DNA of 64,000 nt from Amphiura filiformis (lineage: Eukaryota; Echinodermata; Ophiuroidea; Amphilepidida; Amphiuridae), in the NCBI RefSeq assembly GCF_039555335.1, contig NC_092642.1:35128181-35192180 (forward strand), given 5' to 3'. Below the pieces are notes generated by a model. It was not told where the DNA came from. It ran no database searches and saw only the letters and a program-made list of their open reading frames with translations. The position numbers and the translations under genes are program-made. The stretch's first letter is position 1; each line of letters begins with the position of its first letter. Of the stretch, positions 44,446 through 55,500 are shown piece by piece.

Positions 44446-44531
44446 TCAGGATCGTATAGCTCAATTGATAGAGCGTCAGACTTTGGAACTGAAGACATGC
44501 TGAAGAGAGCATGGTCCGGGCACCGGTTCCG
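44446..44531 (+). repeat. tRNA-like sequence in left arm
   Basis: CGTATAGCTCAATTGATAGA resembles a tRNA D-arm with A box. CAGACTTTGGAACTG follows as an anticodon-arm-like hairpin whose loop would present TTG. The T-arm/B box region is degraded. It aligns with the inverted copy at 46680-46765, so it is part of the transposon end, not a functional tRNA gene. Confidence 0.6.
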
Positions 44532-45170
44532 TTTTTTCATTCTCGTTTAATTTTAACTCTTTGACATGTTCTTTTTATCTTTCTTCAAATCTACCTTTCT
44601 ACTTTTAATTTTAGGTGTGTTTTTTTTATATTTTTTTTTTTTTTTTTTTTAGTAATTTTGTGGTTTTATAGAAACTAGTAAAAGCATTTATTCTAAATAA
44701 TAGCGAAACCCACGGTTAGACAGATGTGTTGTAACTACTTGTCTGTCCTCGTCTTTGCAATAAAAACCTATGTTGCACCTTTGTGCCATCCCAATTCTTG
44801 AGGAATGGTAGGTAGGGTGCGTTTTTGGCTTAAGCACGATTTTGTTTCTACTTGAAATGAAATCAAAATAAATATTGTTCTGTTGCCACAATTGCAGTTT
44901 TTTCAATAAAAAAAAAATAGATGAGGAATAATAATTATTCCATATTTGAATCTATTGTCCCATCAAGAATAGAGTGTCTTCAAAAACTTCAATCAATTCA
45001 TCTGACAAAGGAAACTATTCTGGTCATTCAATTTTGTTTCGCTTGCACCTGTTATATCACAGGCGTTGGTAGAGAAGGCACGCTTCTCTTGTCTTCACCG
45101 AAGTAGTGATGTAAACACTAACATGATTAATTACCATAGCTAGCAATGGACATACACTATTTTTGTTCCA

Positions 45171-45475
45171 CTTGAACCCATACTATAGGCTATTCGCTGT
45201 CGATGTGACGTAATTAATCGGATTAACTACCATAGCAATTGATGAATACAATTTCGAATATATAGCCCTGCACTTCATCGTTCACGTGGCACCTATGCAT
45301 TAAACCATAGTTGTCAAAGAAATGCTAATCACTCGCCATGTAAGATTAGTATTTATGAAAAGAGTGGTATTCAATCTATGTTTGGTGACATACGCGGGTG
45401 ATTAGTGCAATCTGCTTGATGGTAGTTATTGCGATTATTACGTCACTTCGACAGCGAATTGTAGTATAGACGAAT
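45171..45475. mobile_element. palindromic MITE, family member 1
   Basis: Left ACTATAGGCTATTCGCTGTC and right GACAGCGAATTGTAGTATAG are inverted. Both continue into GACGTAATTAATCG / CGATTATTACGTC and a TAACTACCAT block. Confidence 0.7.
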
Positions 45476-45512
45476 CCAACAAGCCAAGTGATGGTCAGAA
45501 TTTATTCGGTTT

Positions 45513-45812
45513 ATACGCTGGTGAAGTTGCGTAATTAATCGGATTAATTACCATAGCAATAGGTGAAAACAATTTTGAACATATCGCGCTGCGCTACAAG
45601 CAGGTTACACTCATCACCTGTACTGTGTATGTCTGCAATCATAGATTGAATACAATACTGGTCTTTTCAAAGATCTTACAGGTGCAGCATGATATGGTTC
45701 AATGAAGAGGTACCGCCTGAACGTATCAGTGTATAACGCGGTATATTCAAAATTGTTTTCACCTATTGCTATGGTAGTTAATCCGATTATTACGTAACTT
45801 CGCCAGCGTATT
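45513..45812. mobile_element. palindromic MITE, family member 2
   Basis: Arms TACGCTGGTGAAGTTGCGTA and (inverted) TACGCTGGCGAAGTTACGTA extend ~75 bp through GGATTAATTACCATAGCAAT and AGGTGAAAACAATTTTGAA. The AATTAATCGGATTAACTACCAT core is shared with member 1. Confidence 0.75.
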
Positions 45813-45900
45813 GAATAAAACAGGAGGATGTGAGTTCATAAGGGCAATGTCGGGGATTATAGGTCACAATCGATGTGGAGAGATGAGAGGTCCGACCAAC

Positions 45901-46106
45901 AGCCATTCGCTACTTGCACGGTTCCGCCATTATGCACTATGTGCGGGAGAGCCTCGAACTGGCAGCATACATGAAAGGAAGAATTATGTAACCTTACACA
46001 GAACGTTATGACTAGGTCAATTCCCATTCATGTATGCTGCCAGTTCGAGGCTCTCCCCGCACATAGTGCATAATGGCGGAACCGTGCAAGTAGCGAATAG
46101 CGAATG
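45901..46106. repeat. 75-bp-arm hairpin
   Basis: CCATTCGCTACTTGCACGGT...CAGCATACATGAA at 45903-45974 is matched in reverse complement at 46028-46106, separated by about 50 bp. Nearly perfect arms. Confidence 0.85.
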
Positions 46107-46679
46107 GTTCATGTTCAACTAATTCCAGCGGACGGTCTGTGGCTAGTAAGGAATCGTCTTTGACCACATGCGCAGATCTGTCTCGTCAGGAAGATATTTA
46201 ATATCCCGAATTTATAATAGGCCTATGCCTACCAGTTCCATCGTATAACCGATCTGCTAGAGAATATTTGTTACCATGTTTAATAAATTCGTATTTATCG
46301 TATAATAAAATGTAGCCAAATGTATATTATGTGTCACACGGTTTTCTGCTGAACCACTAGCAGGCTATGTTACCACATCTATGACAATGACAAAGGTGAA
46401 TTTTGATGATTTTACGATCGTCCGGATGAGCAAATCACTGAATGGGTCTTTAGTTCCTCCTCTCCTTATCCTGCCAATATTATATGAATCAAAGAAAAAT
46501 AAAGAAAAAATAAAATTAAACAAGAAAAAAAGACAAAGAAAAGAAACAATAAAAGAAAAACAATAGAATAAATTAAACTAAATATGAAAAAAAAATGATC
46601 ACGAAAGGAGTCTTTAGAAAATGCAAGAAAATATAAATGAAAAGTTTGAACAATATTTTGTTTATAAAAGTTTGTGTGA

Positions 46680-46765
46680 CCGTGATGAGGCTCGAACTCA
46701 CCATCTTCCGATCTAAAGAACCAAAGTCTTATGCCTTGCCAAGTGAGCTATGCTCGTGCGATGCG
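46680..46765 (-). repeat. tRNA-like sequence in right arm (better preserved)
   Basis: On the minus strand: CATAGCTCACTTGGCAAGGC (A box/D arm), AAGACTTTGGTTCTT (anticodon-like arm, loop reading TTG) and GGTGAGTTCGAGCCTCAT (T arm, B box GAGTTCGAGCC). The arms are tRNA-like but lack a clean acceptor stem. An inverted partner is at 44446-44531. Confidence 0.65.
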
Positions 46766-46914
46766 AAACAAAGATAAAATAATACATTGTATACCTGCTT
46801 GTGTCGGTAAATGATTTGCTCAAATTCCATAATGATATAATATTGTGGAGGGCGCTAGCGTGAAATATGCTATCATCACAGTCGCTTCTATTCCTTATAG
46901 ACGGGTTTCTACGG

Positions 46915-47268
46915 TATTTGATTGCCACTGACTTGACTAGTGCTTTCTACCAAATCCCTTTATCCCATGAGTCCATGAAATACTGTGGTGTTGCAACTCC
47001 CTTTCGTGGGGTGCGTGTGTATACACGGTGTGCCATGGGTATGCCAGGTTCTGAAACAGCCCTTGAGGAACTGATGTGTCGTGTCCTTGGTGACCTCTTA
47101 GAGAAAGGTGTCGTCGCAAAACTCGCTGATGACTTGTACTGTGGTGGTAATACTGTGGATGAACTTGTTGAGAATTGGCGTCAAGTTTTGCAAGCTTTGT
47201 CTAAGTCTGGGTTACGTCTTTCTGCTTCCAAAACAGTCATTTGCCCCCAAAAGACAGTAATTCTGGGT
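46915..47268 (+). pseudogene. pol: retrotransposon RT domain, part after the nested transposon
   Basis: RT resumes directly after the TA with [12 protein letters not shown] (motif A, catalytic Asp), then GMPGS (motif B position) and the catalytic box as [10 protein letters not shown] stop at ILG marks a one-base frameshift; the expected downstream part continues in another frame to the start of the RNase H region. Confidence 0.87.
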
Positions 47269-47353
47269 TGATTTGGTCAAATGGAACCCTTTGTGCTAGC
47301 CCCATAGCATCGCCACACTTTCCAGCTGCTCGCCTCCAAGCAAAGTTGGTGGC

Positions 47354-48997
47354 ATGCGGTCCTTCATCGGTGCATACAAGGTTCTGGCCCGTGTCATTCA
47401 GAATTGTGCCAGTCTGGTAGCCCCATTAGATGATGCTATTGCAGGGCACCAATCAACTGAAGAGCTTACATGGTCTGATAGTCAGCATACTGCTTTTCAC
47501 AAGGCTCAAGCAGCACTGTCTTCCGCTAGGGCAGTCACACTTCCCCATCCCAATGATCAGCTTTGGATCATTACTGATGGATCCGTGAAGAAACATAGCA
47601 TTGGGTCGACATTGTATATTTCCCGCAATGACAAACTCTTCCTCGCCGGGTTCTTCAGTGCTAAATTGCGTGATCGACAGCCAACATGGTTACCCTGCGA
47701 AATTGAGGCGCTGTCTATTTCTGCCTCCACCAAGCACTTCAGTCCCTATGTTATTCAGTCCAAACACAAGACATGTATCCTCACTGACAGCAAACCTTGT
47801 GTTCAGGCATATGAAAAGCTCTGCCGGGGTGAGTTTTCAGCCAGTCCTCGCGTGTCCACATTCCTCTCCACTGTCAGTCGTTTCCAAGCATCTGTTCGTC
47901 ATCTTGCAGGATCAGCTAACACCCCTCAGACTTTGCTAGTCGTAATGCCCCTGACTGACTGCACTGAGCCCACTTGTCAAATATGCTCCTTTATCAAACG
48001 TGAAGAGGAAGCAACTGTCCTTCGTGTTTCCGCACATGACATTCTGTCCGGGAAAGCTAAGCTCCCCTTTGCCAGCAAAGCAGCCTGGCATGCTATTCAG
48101 CAGGAATGCCCGGATCTGCGACGAACACATGCTCATCTTGTTCAGGGCACTCGCCCTTCAAAGAAAGCTACTTCTGTCAAAGATGTGAAGCGCTATTTGC
48201 AGGTTGCATCTATCGCTAGAGATGGCCTACTTGTTGTTCGTCGTGATCAACCATTGTCCCCAACTCGCGATTGTATTATTGTTCCCAGACAGGTCTTAAA
48301 TGGTCTTCTCACTGCCCTGCACATCCAACTTGACCATCCCTCCAAACATCAGCTCAGTTTGGTGACCCAGCGTTACTTTTATGCTCTTGATATGGACAAG
48401 GCTATTGATCAAGTGACATCAACTTGTCACCAGTGTGCTTCTCTGTCCAATGCCCCTAAGACAGTGATCGAGCAGTCCTCAAGTGACCCTCCCGATGCAG
48501 TTGGCATTTCTTTTGCAGCTGATATCCTGAAGCGTAGCCGCCAGCTAGTCCTTGTGCTGCGCGAAACCTCAACGTCCTACACAGCTTCTTGCATTGTCGA
48601 GAATGAACAACATGGCACGTTGCGTGATGCCCTGATTCAATTGTGCATTGAACTTCGTCCACTTGATGGCCCCCTGCAGTCATTCGTACTGACCCAGCAC
48701 CAGGGTTTGTTCGACTCGCCAATGACAAACTTCTCATACGTTACCATCTATCGGTTGAGATCGGTCGTATTAAATATAATAACAAGAATCCTGTTGCTGA
48801 GAAAGCCATTCGTGAGCTTGAAGATGAGTTGCTCAGACAAGATTCTACAGGTGGTCCGGCTACAGCATTATCACTTGCCATTGCTACTGCAGCCCTTAAT
48901 ACTCGCATCAGATCCCGAGGTCTTTCAGCCCGTGAGATGTGGTTTCAGCGAGACCAGTTTACCAATGAGCAGGTTCCTTTCACTGATTGTCAAATGA
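47354..48997 (+). pseudogene. pol: retrotransposon RNase H and integrase region
   Basis: RT connection ([15 protein letters not shown]) is followed by RNase H with TDGS, EIEALS and LTDSKP acidic residues. Next come an integrase HHCC zinc-binding segment ([10 protein letters not shown]...CHQC) and the start of the integrase core (first Asp in AADILKRS). Between about 47928 and 47955 two compensating shifts garble the RNase H end. Near 48690 the core shifts frame: the second Asp (RTDPAPGF) and the Glu segment are in another frame that joins the next entry. The open frame after ~48690 is out of frame. Confidence 0.83.
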
Positions 48998-49671
48998 TTC
49001 AGGCCCAGCATGCCTTGCGAAAAGCCAACCACCCACACAGTGCTCATTCAAAGGCCCCATTAGCCTCTGCCTCCCCAGCAGCAGAGTTGGAGGTTGGTGA
49101 TCTTGTCCACCTCTACTCAGATCGCAAGAAATCTCATGCTAGAGATCGCTACTTAGTCACTACTATCGAAGGCCCATGGTGCAACATCCGCAAATTTGTG
49201 GGTTCTCAGCTTCGGAATACTTCTTATCGTATCAAGAAATCTGAGTGCTTTAAGGTCCAGTATTATCCTGACCTGGATTCTCGTCCCTTTCCCAAGTCGT
49301 CTCCACCCACCGAGGATTCCGAGTTTGTTGAAGTGGTCCCTGTATGTACTCCTCCAGAGCCTCCTTTCATACCTGGCGAGTTGTCCACACCTGCTACTTG
49401 TGACCCCCTGCCCAGGAATGCTAATCACTCGCACCCCAGTTCTGAGTCAGATCCTCGCGATCCCTTGCGCGATAGCGGTCATAGCTCCAGCAATACCTCC
49501 GGTTTGGTTGCACAGTCTAATCCATGTACCGGTAACAGCAGTGAGGTTAGTGAAAGTATCCCCCAAGCTAGTATGGTTGGCCCTGAGATCATGCCACCAT
49601 TGCTCACACAAAGGCGTTCCACGCGCCCTCACAAACTTCCTGAGCACCTGAAAGACTATGTGTTAAACTAA
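48829..49671 (+). CDS. pol: retrotransposon integrase C-terminal part
   Basis: 280 residues in the frame that completes the integrase: [33 protein letters not shown] and a C-terminal SH3-like segment ([29 protein letters not shown]). A Ser/Pro-rich tail ends [19 protein letters not shown]. The first Met is internal to the domain, not a true start. Confidence 0.8.
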   Translation: MLRQDSTGGPATALSLAIATAALNTRIRSRGLSAREMWFQRDQFTNEQVPFTDCQMIQAQHALRKANHPHSAHSKAPLASASPAAELEVGDLVHLYSDRKKSHARDRYLVTTIEGPWCNIRKFVGSQLRNTSYRIKKSECFKVQYYPDLDSRPFPKSSPPTEDSEFVEVVPVCTPPEPPFIPGELSTPATCDPLPRNANHSHPSSESDPRDPLRDSGHSSSNTSGLVAQSNPCTGNSSEVSESIPQASMVGPEIMPPLLTQRRSTRPHKLPEHLKDYVLN

Positions 49672-50078
49672 ATGGACAGGTCACTGTGTACTATGGCAAT
49701 AATCCATCATCGGTGTCCTCCTATATGGTCACTTCATTGAACTTTGAACTGATTTACGTATGTCATTTGGAATTCTAAAAGAAAACTCTGGAACTGACGT
49801 TTACTTCTTTGAACTTTGAACCATTTTACATTCATGTTGAATGTCAGTTTGTCATTGCAGACAAAAAGACTCTTGAACTGTTGATGTTATTGACTGTTGG
49901 CACATTGCCTATTTTGAGTGTTCTAAACCAACAGTGTCTTCATTCACATAAGCTGTTAGATTGGTTTCTGCAAGTCAGTTGTTAGTAGTAATTGTTTAGT
50001 AGTGTTATCCTCACTTCCTTGTGAGGAAAGTGATCTTTTTTTTTCTTTAAAAGACAAAAAGAGAGAAAGAGGTAGTTA
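49672..50078 (+). other. retrotransposon 3' untranslated region with polypurine tract
   Basis: Non-coding stretch ending in AAAAGACAAAAAGAGAGAAA-GAGG at about 50050-50072, a purine run just before the 3' LTR, where plus-strand priming is expected. Confidence 0.7.
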
Positions 50079-50219
50079 CGCCAGTTGATTCATAGTTGTG
50101 TGCCCTTAAGGTGCACTGAGCCTGGATGGGCTCTCCCTCTCTGTCTCTGCACTCGTGGAAGCTACATGTGCCTGGTTGTGATTATCACATTAGATTAATC
50201 CCTAATCCTTTTATTGGCG
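50079..50219 (+). repeat. 3' LTR (141 bp)
   Basis: Same as the 5' LTR except one missing base. Begins CGCCAG six bases after the purine run and ends TTGGCG. Confidence 0.85.
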
Positions 50220-50289
50220 CTGTATAAACAGTGATCGGAGTGCCCATCTCTCTTTCATTGGCGATTGGGCCAGACTCCTCCATAATGTT

Positions 50290-50545
50290 GCTATAGACCA
50301 CTTGGCATGTGATGTCATTGCCCGGCAGTATGCGCGCGCATTGTGGCAATTTCCATTGTTCTTTGCCCTGCAGTGTGCGTACGCATCGTAGTTTGCTAAG
50401 GACACATGCATTTTAAATCGCCCGCCACATTTCATTTTGTACAAGAAAGCCATTGAACAGTGTAGCGGCTCGTTCAAGCATATCGACAGACGAGTCCCTC
50501 GCCTTTGTTGATAAACAGTGATGTCAAGTGGTCTATAGGGAGATC
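50290..50545. mobile_element. small inverted-repeat element
   Basis: CTATAGACCACTTGGCATGT at the left and, inverted, CTATAGACCACTTGACATCA at the right. The interior is GC-richer (GTGCGTACGCATCG). Weakly supported MITE between the LTR and the SINE. Confidence 0.45.
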
Positions 50546-50559
50546 GCTACACCTCTACA

Positions 50560-50742
50560 GCGAGTCTGTTACCTTCCCAGCATTTAAGAATGCTGGTACC
50601 CATTTAAACACCTGGGTGGAGAGGAGTAATCGAGATAAAGTGTCTTACTCAAGGGCACAACACGATGGCGTCGCCGGGGCTCGAACCCGCAACCTTCCGA
50701 TTATGAGTCAGTGCCTGTTCCGCTAGGCCACCGCGCTCCCGA
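50560..50742 (-). mobile_element. tRNA-derived SINE
   Basis: On the minus strand: GGGAGCGCGGTGGCCTAGCG, an anticodon arm with loop CTCATAA (CAT, Met-like) and GGTTGCGGGTTCGAGCCCCG (textbook B box). The body GTGTTGTGCCCTTGAGTAAG follows, then CACCCAGGTGTTTAAATGGG. A tRNA head plus unrelated body defines a SINE. From memory this body type is widespread in marine invertebrates. Confidence 0.85.
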
Positions 50743-50744
50743 TG

Positions 50745-51850
50745 AGGGTGTGGATGACGTATTTGGTATGCTATCTACTGCTGATGAGGGTGTGGATGGA
50801 ATACCTGGTATGCTATCTACTGCTGATGAGGGTGTGGATGACATACCTGGTATGTTATCTACTGCTGCTGAGGGTATGGATGACATGCATACCTGGTATG
50901 TTATATCTACTGTTAATAAGGGTGTGGATGACATATTTGGTATGCTATCTACTGCTGATGAGGGTATGGATGACATATCTGGTATGCTATCTACTGCTGA
51001 TGAGGGTTGTGGATGACATACTTCGTATGCTATTTATTGCTGATGAGGGTGTTGATGACATTTGGTATGATATCTAACTGCTGATGAGGGTATGGATGAC
51101 ATACCTGGTATGTTATATCTACTGCATGCTGATAAGGGTGTGGATGACATAATTGGTATAATATGTACTGCTGATGAGGGTATGGATGACATATCTGGTA
51201 TGCTATCTACTGATGATGAGGGTGTGGATGACATACCTGGTATGCTATCTACTGCTGATGAGGGTGTGGATGACATACTTGGTATGCTATTTATTTCTGA
51301 TGAGGGTGTGGATGACATTTGGTATGATATCTAACTGCTGATGAGGGTATGGATGACATTCCTGGTATGTTATATCTACTGCTGATAAGGGCGTGGATGA
51401 CATATTTGGTATGATATGTACTGCTGATGAGGGTATGGATGACATATTTGGTATGCTATCTACTGATGATGAGGGTGTGGATGACATACCTGGTACCGGT
51501 ATGCTATCTACTGCTGATGAGGGTGTGGATGACATTTGGTATGATATCTAACTGCTGATGAGGGTATGGATGACATACCTGGTATGTACTACTGCTGATA
51601 AGGGCGTGGATGACATATTTGGTATGATATGTACTGCTGATGAGGGTATGGATGACATATTTGGTATGCTATCTACTGATGATGAGGGTGTGGATGACAT
51701 ACATGGTATGCTATCTACTGCTGATGAGGGTGTGGATGACATACCTGGTATGCTATCTACTGCTGATGATGAGGGTGTAGATGACATACCTTGTCTGCCA
51801 GCTACTGCTGAGTGAGTGTGTGGATGACATACTTGGTATGCTATCATCTA
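50745..51850. repeat. 42-bp minisatellite, right part, with higher-order structure
   Basis: About 26 copies of the same 42-bp unit as 41440-41700. The variant GACATTTGGTATGATATCTA recurs at 51057, 51314 and 51531, so units are also organised in groups of six and five. Open frames on both strands are 14-residue repeat translations. Confidence 0.92.
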
Positions 51851-52226
51851 CTGCTGAGGACATGGATGACACACATGATACTGCACACATGATCTCAGAC
51901 CCGATTATAATTACTTTCAACACCGTTTACGGCTGAATATTTTATTTTATTATTTTATTTGTTGCTTTTTATTTCAAAAATATACCAATGGTGAACTCAA
52001 TATTTGTACAGATCGTGTCATGTACTGCTTGTGCTCGTCCAAATATTAGCCTTGAGCCTATCATTAACAATATGTGTGACTGTGACACATAAGTTTATTG
52101 TGCATACTCCCGATCCCGGCCCCTGGGTGCATTGAAGTGCTGGTGTATGCATGGTCGATTTTGTGCAAAAGGAATTATACACCCAAGGACTTTTCGCCAT
52201 GACGAGTGTATATTAAGCTTGATGTG
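51850..52226. other. 5' flank of lipase gene 2
   Basis: Non-coding; no repeat recognised beyond the end of the minisatellite. Confidence 0.4.
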
Positions 52227-52234
52227 TATATAAG
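52227..52234 (+). promoter_or_regulatory. TATA box of lipase gene 2
   Basis: TATATAAG lies 61 bp upstream of the ATG at 52295, leaving room for a short 5' UTR. Nothing equally good is seen at the first copy. Confidence 0.5.
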
Positions 52235-52294
52235 CCTACATTATGTTATAGAACATCCATCAGTTATACTAGTACATGCATAAGGAATATTAAT

Positions 52295-52516
52295 ATGGCA
52301 ACTAAAGATATTTTACCTATACTCATACTATCTATTGCGTGCACAAGTTGCACACCATTTCGTCCGTATAAGCCGGATCCAAAACTAAGAACACCTGCAG
52401 ATATCCCATTGAGAAAATTTGTTAATTCAACTTTAAAGTTTCACCAGAAGTTAGGCAAGTTGTGTGATAGTCCGGGAGGAAAACTAACGTATGATCCTGA
52501 CACTAAATACAACGCG
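52295..52516 (+). CDS. lipase gene 2, exon 1
   Basis: 74 codons, signal peptide then [20 protein letters not shown]; ends KYNA before GTAAGT, phase 0. Six codons shorter than copy 1. Confidence 0.85.
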
Positions 52517-55500
52517 GTAAGTACTCTTTTTGCGACTTGATAAGACACCCCGGGGACAAACTTAAAAGGCGCGCCTACATGTTATTGTAGACACATGTCC
52601 CCCTTCTCTCTGTCTCTCCGAGTCCCTCTGCCAGTCTCTCTCTTCCTCTCCTCCTCCTCTAGCTTCCTCTCTCTTCCTACCCTATCTAGATATGTCTCAC
52701 ACATGCATCCTCATACACGTATATTCCTCATGCAGACCAGGATTTTTGTAGATCACGCAAGTTGCAAGTAAAGATGTCCGCCTGATACAATTAAATTATT
52801 TAAATAATTTTAAGAAATATATAACGTCACATAGGGATGAAAATTACATAGTTCTCTGGGTTGATAGGATGAACAAATTTTAATCTTTACCAGAACAGCC
52901 AGCGCACATAAACGGTTTTTTTTACAACGTTTATGTGCGCTGGCTGCTCTGGATAAAGATTAAAATTTGTTCACCAGAAATTGACAAATACAGCAGTTTT
53001 CACGTATAATTTACATTGCCAGCAGTTTTCAGCATCTGCCTAGACTACCCCGTAGTCCACTTGCCCATTGTGCATATCTGGATATTGTATTTTTAAATAC
53101 AATATCCAGAGTAAGCTTAAAAGCTTAAAACTCTGATTTAATTAATGTGTGCACAAGTGATAGATTTTCACATCTGATCATTTCAGTCACCCTACTCCCT
53201 CTGTTTGTTAGCTTCCATTTTTAACCTGGAATTTCGCGATTAATAAACTGGCAGATTCTAAAATCAGAATTGTTCAGTATTGCCAATACAATTATGACAT
53301 TATGATATGTTGCATTCAATAATATAAGCCTACGTACACTTTACTTTAACCGTCACTAATATAATTATACAAACTTTTTCATAACAATTTTATACTAGTA
53401 ATAGTATTTTGATGTAATAAATATCAGTATAATTTCGAGTTCAACTGAATGCTTTCATCATGATTAACATTAATAACATGCTTTTATTTATCAAAAATCG
53501 AATATGGCATAGTCTAGCATCTGCCAGGAAAACGATGAGGCCCATTTATTTAAAAATAAAAGATTATGAGGGATTAGATCCATTAAGATTTCCACAAAGC
53601 ACTACTTGGAAACTTGTACGTGATTCATGTTGACTAAACTTGTTTATTAACATTTTACTTGAATATTAAAAATCTTAAGATTTAATATGAAAATTAGTAT
53701 ATATAATATCCCAAAAAGTGAGGAGGGAGGTGGGCGCGAAACGATTTAATTTTTTATTTGGCCTAAATATCAAAAAGAATGAAAAAAAGAAAAAGAAAGA
53801 AAAAAAAAAACAAGCAAAAAAAAAAAAAAAAGTAAAGAGACATAAATGAAGGAAAGGCAGAAACTTTAAGACAAAAACTAACAAAATGAAACAGAGGTGA
53901 AATCGCAGATGGATAAATCAGGATTAAGGACAGGAAAGAAAGGAAGGGATTACAAAAACATGAAAGCATAAACACATTGCAAAAATGAAAAGAAAGGAAA
54001 ATAAAGTTCAGTAAAAATTGTAAAAAAAGGAGAATGATTATATTAATCCTTCATAACATTTAGGCTAATTGTTATGATTTCAGAGTGGTTTGATCAGCAG
54101 TAAAGGCTATCCAGTGCAAGATTTTGAAGTCCCGACTAAAGATGGCTTTCTTCTTGGTATGCAGAGAATACCACATGGTAAACATGACGGGGATCTCACG
54201 GGTAAGCTTATACTTTGATCAGCTCGTAATCGCGGCGGGAATTGTTAGGCTTTTATCACTACGCCGAAAAGTAGATCCACTTTAAGAGTGATATAGTTAT
54301 AGTTGTCCTGTCTGGTCTAGTCTATAATGTGCTTGTTTAACATGAAGACTAAGTATGGGACTTCAATTAATAATTTGTGATGCTTCCGACGTGTTGCCAC
54401 AGGGCAATTCTCAAAATAGAACATATTGATATTAATCCGCGATGTTAATTCTATATTATTGCGATTGGTTATCATTACAAGTTTTATCTGTTAAAACAGA
54501 GTATGTGAGCAAGGGTGCTGTATATTTATTTTCATCAATTGGTTCCGATGGTGTGTTTATTTTATTAAAAAAGACTGATTTCAATACAATTTTAGCCTGT
54601 TTAGGGGTAAGGTGGATCGGTGGTGGGGGCATACAATTTTTGTTGCCGAAATGGGGGGGGCACAATTTTATTGACGCCGACTATTGGAAAATTTGGGACC
54701 CCCCTTTCGAAGAAAATGATAGCCCCCTGCCCTAAGTTACCCGGCCATACACTGCCAAAACGTGGGTTAAAATTTTTAACCAACAGGATTACCAGGTGAA
54801 ACACACAAATATTGGTTAAAATTTTAACCAACAAGTTTAAACTTTTTAACCCATGTCATCAGAAGTTTAAACTTGTTGGTTAAAAATTTTAACCAACAAT
54901 TATGTGGTTCACCTGGTAATCCTGTTGGTTAAAAAATTTAACCCACGTTTTGGCAGTGTATATACACAGGTGAGGAGGCAGTGGCGTAACTAGGGTTGGT
55001 AACGCCCGGGGCAAGAAACGAAATTGGCGCCTACGCGCCACCCCCCACCCCCACCGAGAATATCTTAGACGCGGGTGTGGGGGAATGGCATCGGCATTAT
55101 GATTTGGCGATTTGGCGCCCCCCTAGTGGTAGCCCCGGGGCACGTTGCCACCCCTTGCGCCCAGTTACGTCACTGAGTAGAGAACAGTGCTTAAGCTACA
55201 GTTGCAGCCTGGTTGCAAGGGGTTTGATGAAATTTCATATTATTCTTAAACATGTCCTCTTATTATCATGATAATGCATAGTGGCATTTAGTTTAGAGAG
55301 GAAGGGAATAATACAAAATCCTGACTATCTGAAATTGTTTTAAGCCATTTGTTTCATTATCAGAACCAAGACCAGCAGTTCTCTTACAACATGGTTTATT
55401 GGGTACTTCAACCAACTGGCTTGTCAATCTGGCCAATGAGAGCCTGGCTTTTATCCTCGCTGATGCCGGTTATGATGTGTGGCTTGGTAACGTACGAGGC

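Larger units (their letters stand above)
44273..46914. mobile_element. 2.64-kb transposon with tRNA-like inverted ends, inserted in RT
   Basis: Termini CCGTAAAACCCCGTCTAC (left) and, inverted, CCGTAGAAACCCGTCTAT (right) are flanked by TA at 44271-44272 and 46915-46916; removing the insert restores the RT frame. Similarity between the ends continues inward for ~235-260 bp (CGCCCTC, TTTGAGCAAAT, GTTTCG) and includes a tRNA-like sequence in each arm. No transposase is seen. The interior has A/T tracts, two MITEs (45171-45475 and 45513-45812), a hairpin (45901-46106) and a dispersed repeat (46337-46446). TA targeting suggests Tc1/mariner-like mobilisation. Confidence 0.85.
41719..50219 (+). mobile_element. 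Ty3/gypsy-like LTR retrotransposon, with a nested insertion
   Basis: LTR, primer site, gag with zinc knuckle and DSG protease, RT, RNase H, integrase, polypurine tract and LTR occur in that order. RT before RNase H and integrase is the Ty3/gypsy (or BEL) order; the gag and integrase style favours Ty3/gypsy. Without the nested 2.64-kb transposon (44273-46914) the element is about 5.9 kb. CTG occurs on both sides (41716-41718 and 50220-50222). Several frameshifts (near 43240, 47268, 47930 and 48690) leave it inactive. Confidence 0.88.

Noticed and set aside
44272-44459. C-terminal ~60 residues of the pol frame (RKTPSTRIYLRN onward)
   Set aside because: Encoded by the nested transposon, past the TA insertion point; not retrotransposon protein.
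44446-44531. Possible functional tRNA gene
   Set aside because: The T arm and B box are degraded, no acceptor stem can be closed, and an inverted relative at the other end shows it belongs to the transposon.
50711-51847. Repetitive 14-residue proteins (for example ADEGVDDIPGMLST) on both strands
   Set aside because: The 42-bp unit is a multiple of three and free of stops in several frames; no signal peptide, start context or codon bias supports a gene.
54442-54735. 97-codon frame in lipase 2 intron 2
   Set aside because: G-rich stretches of transposon type, no motif, and it lies between two lipase exons on the same strand.
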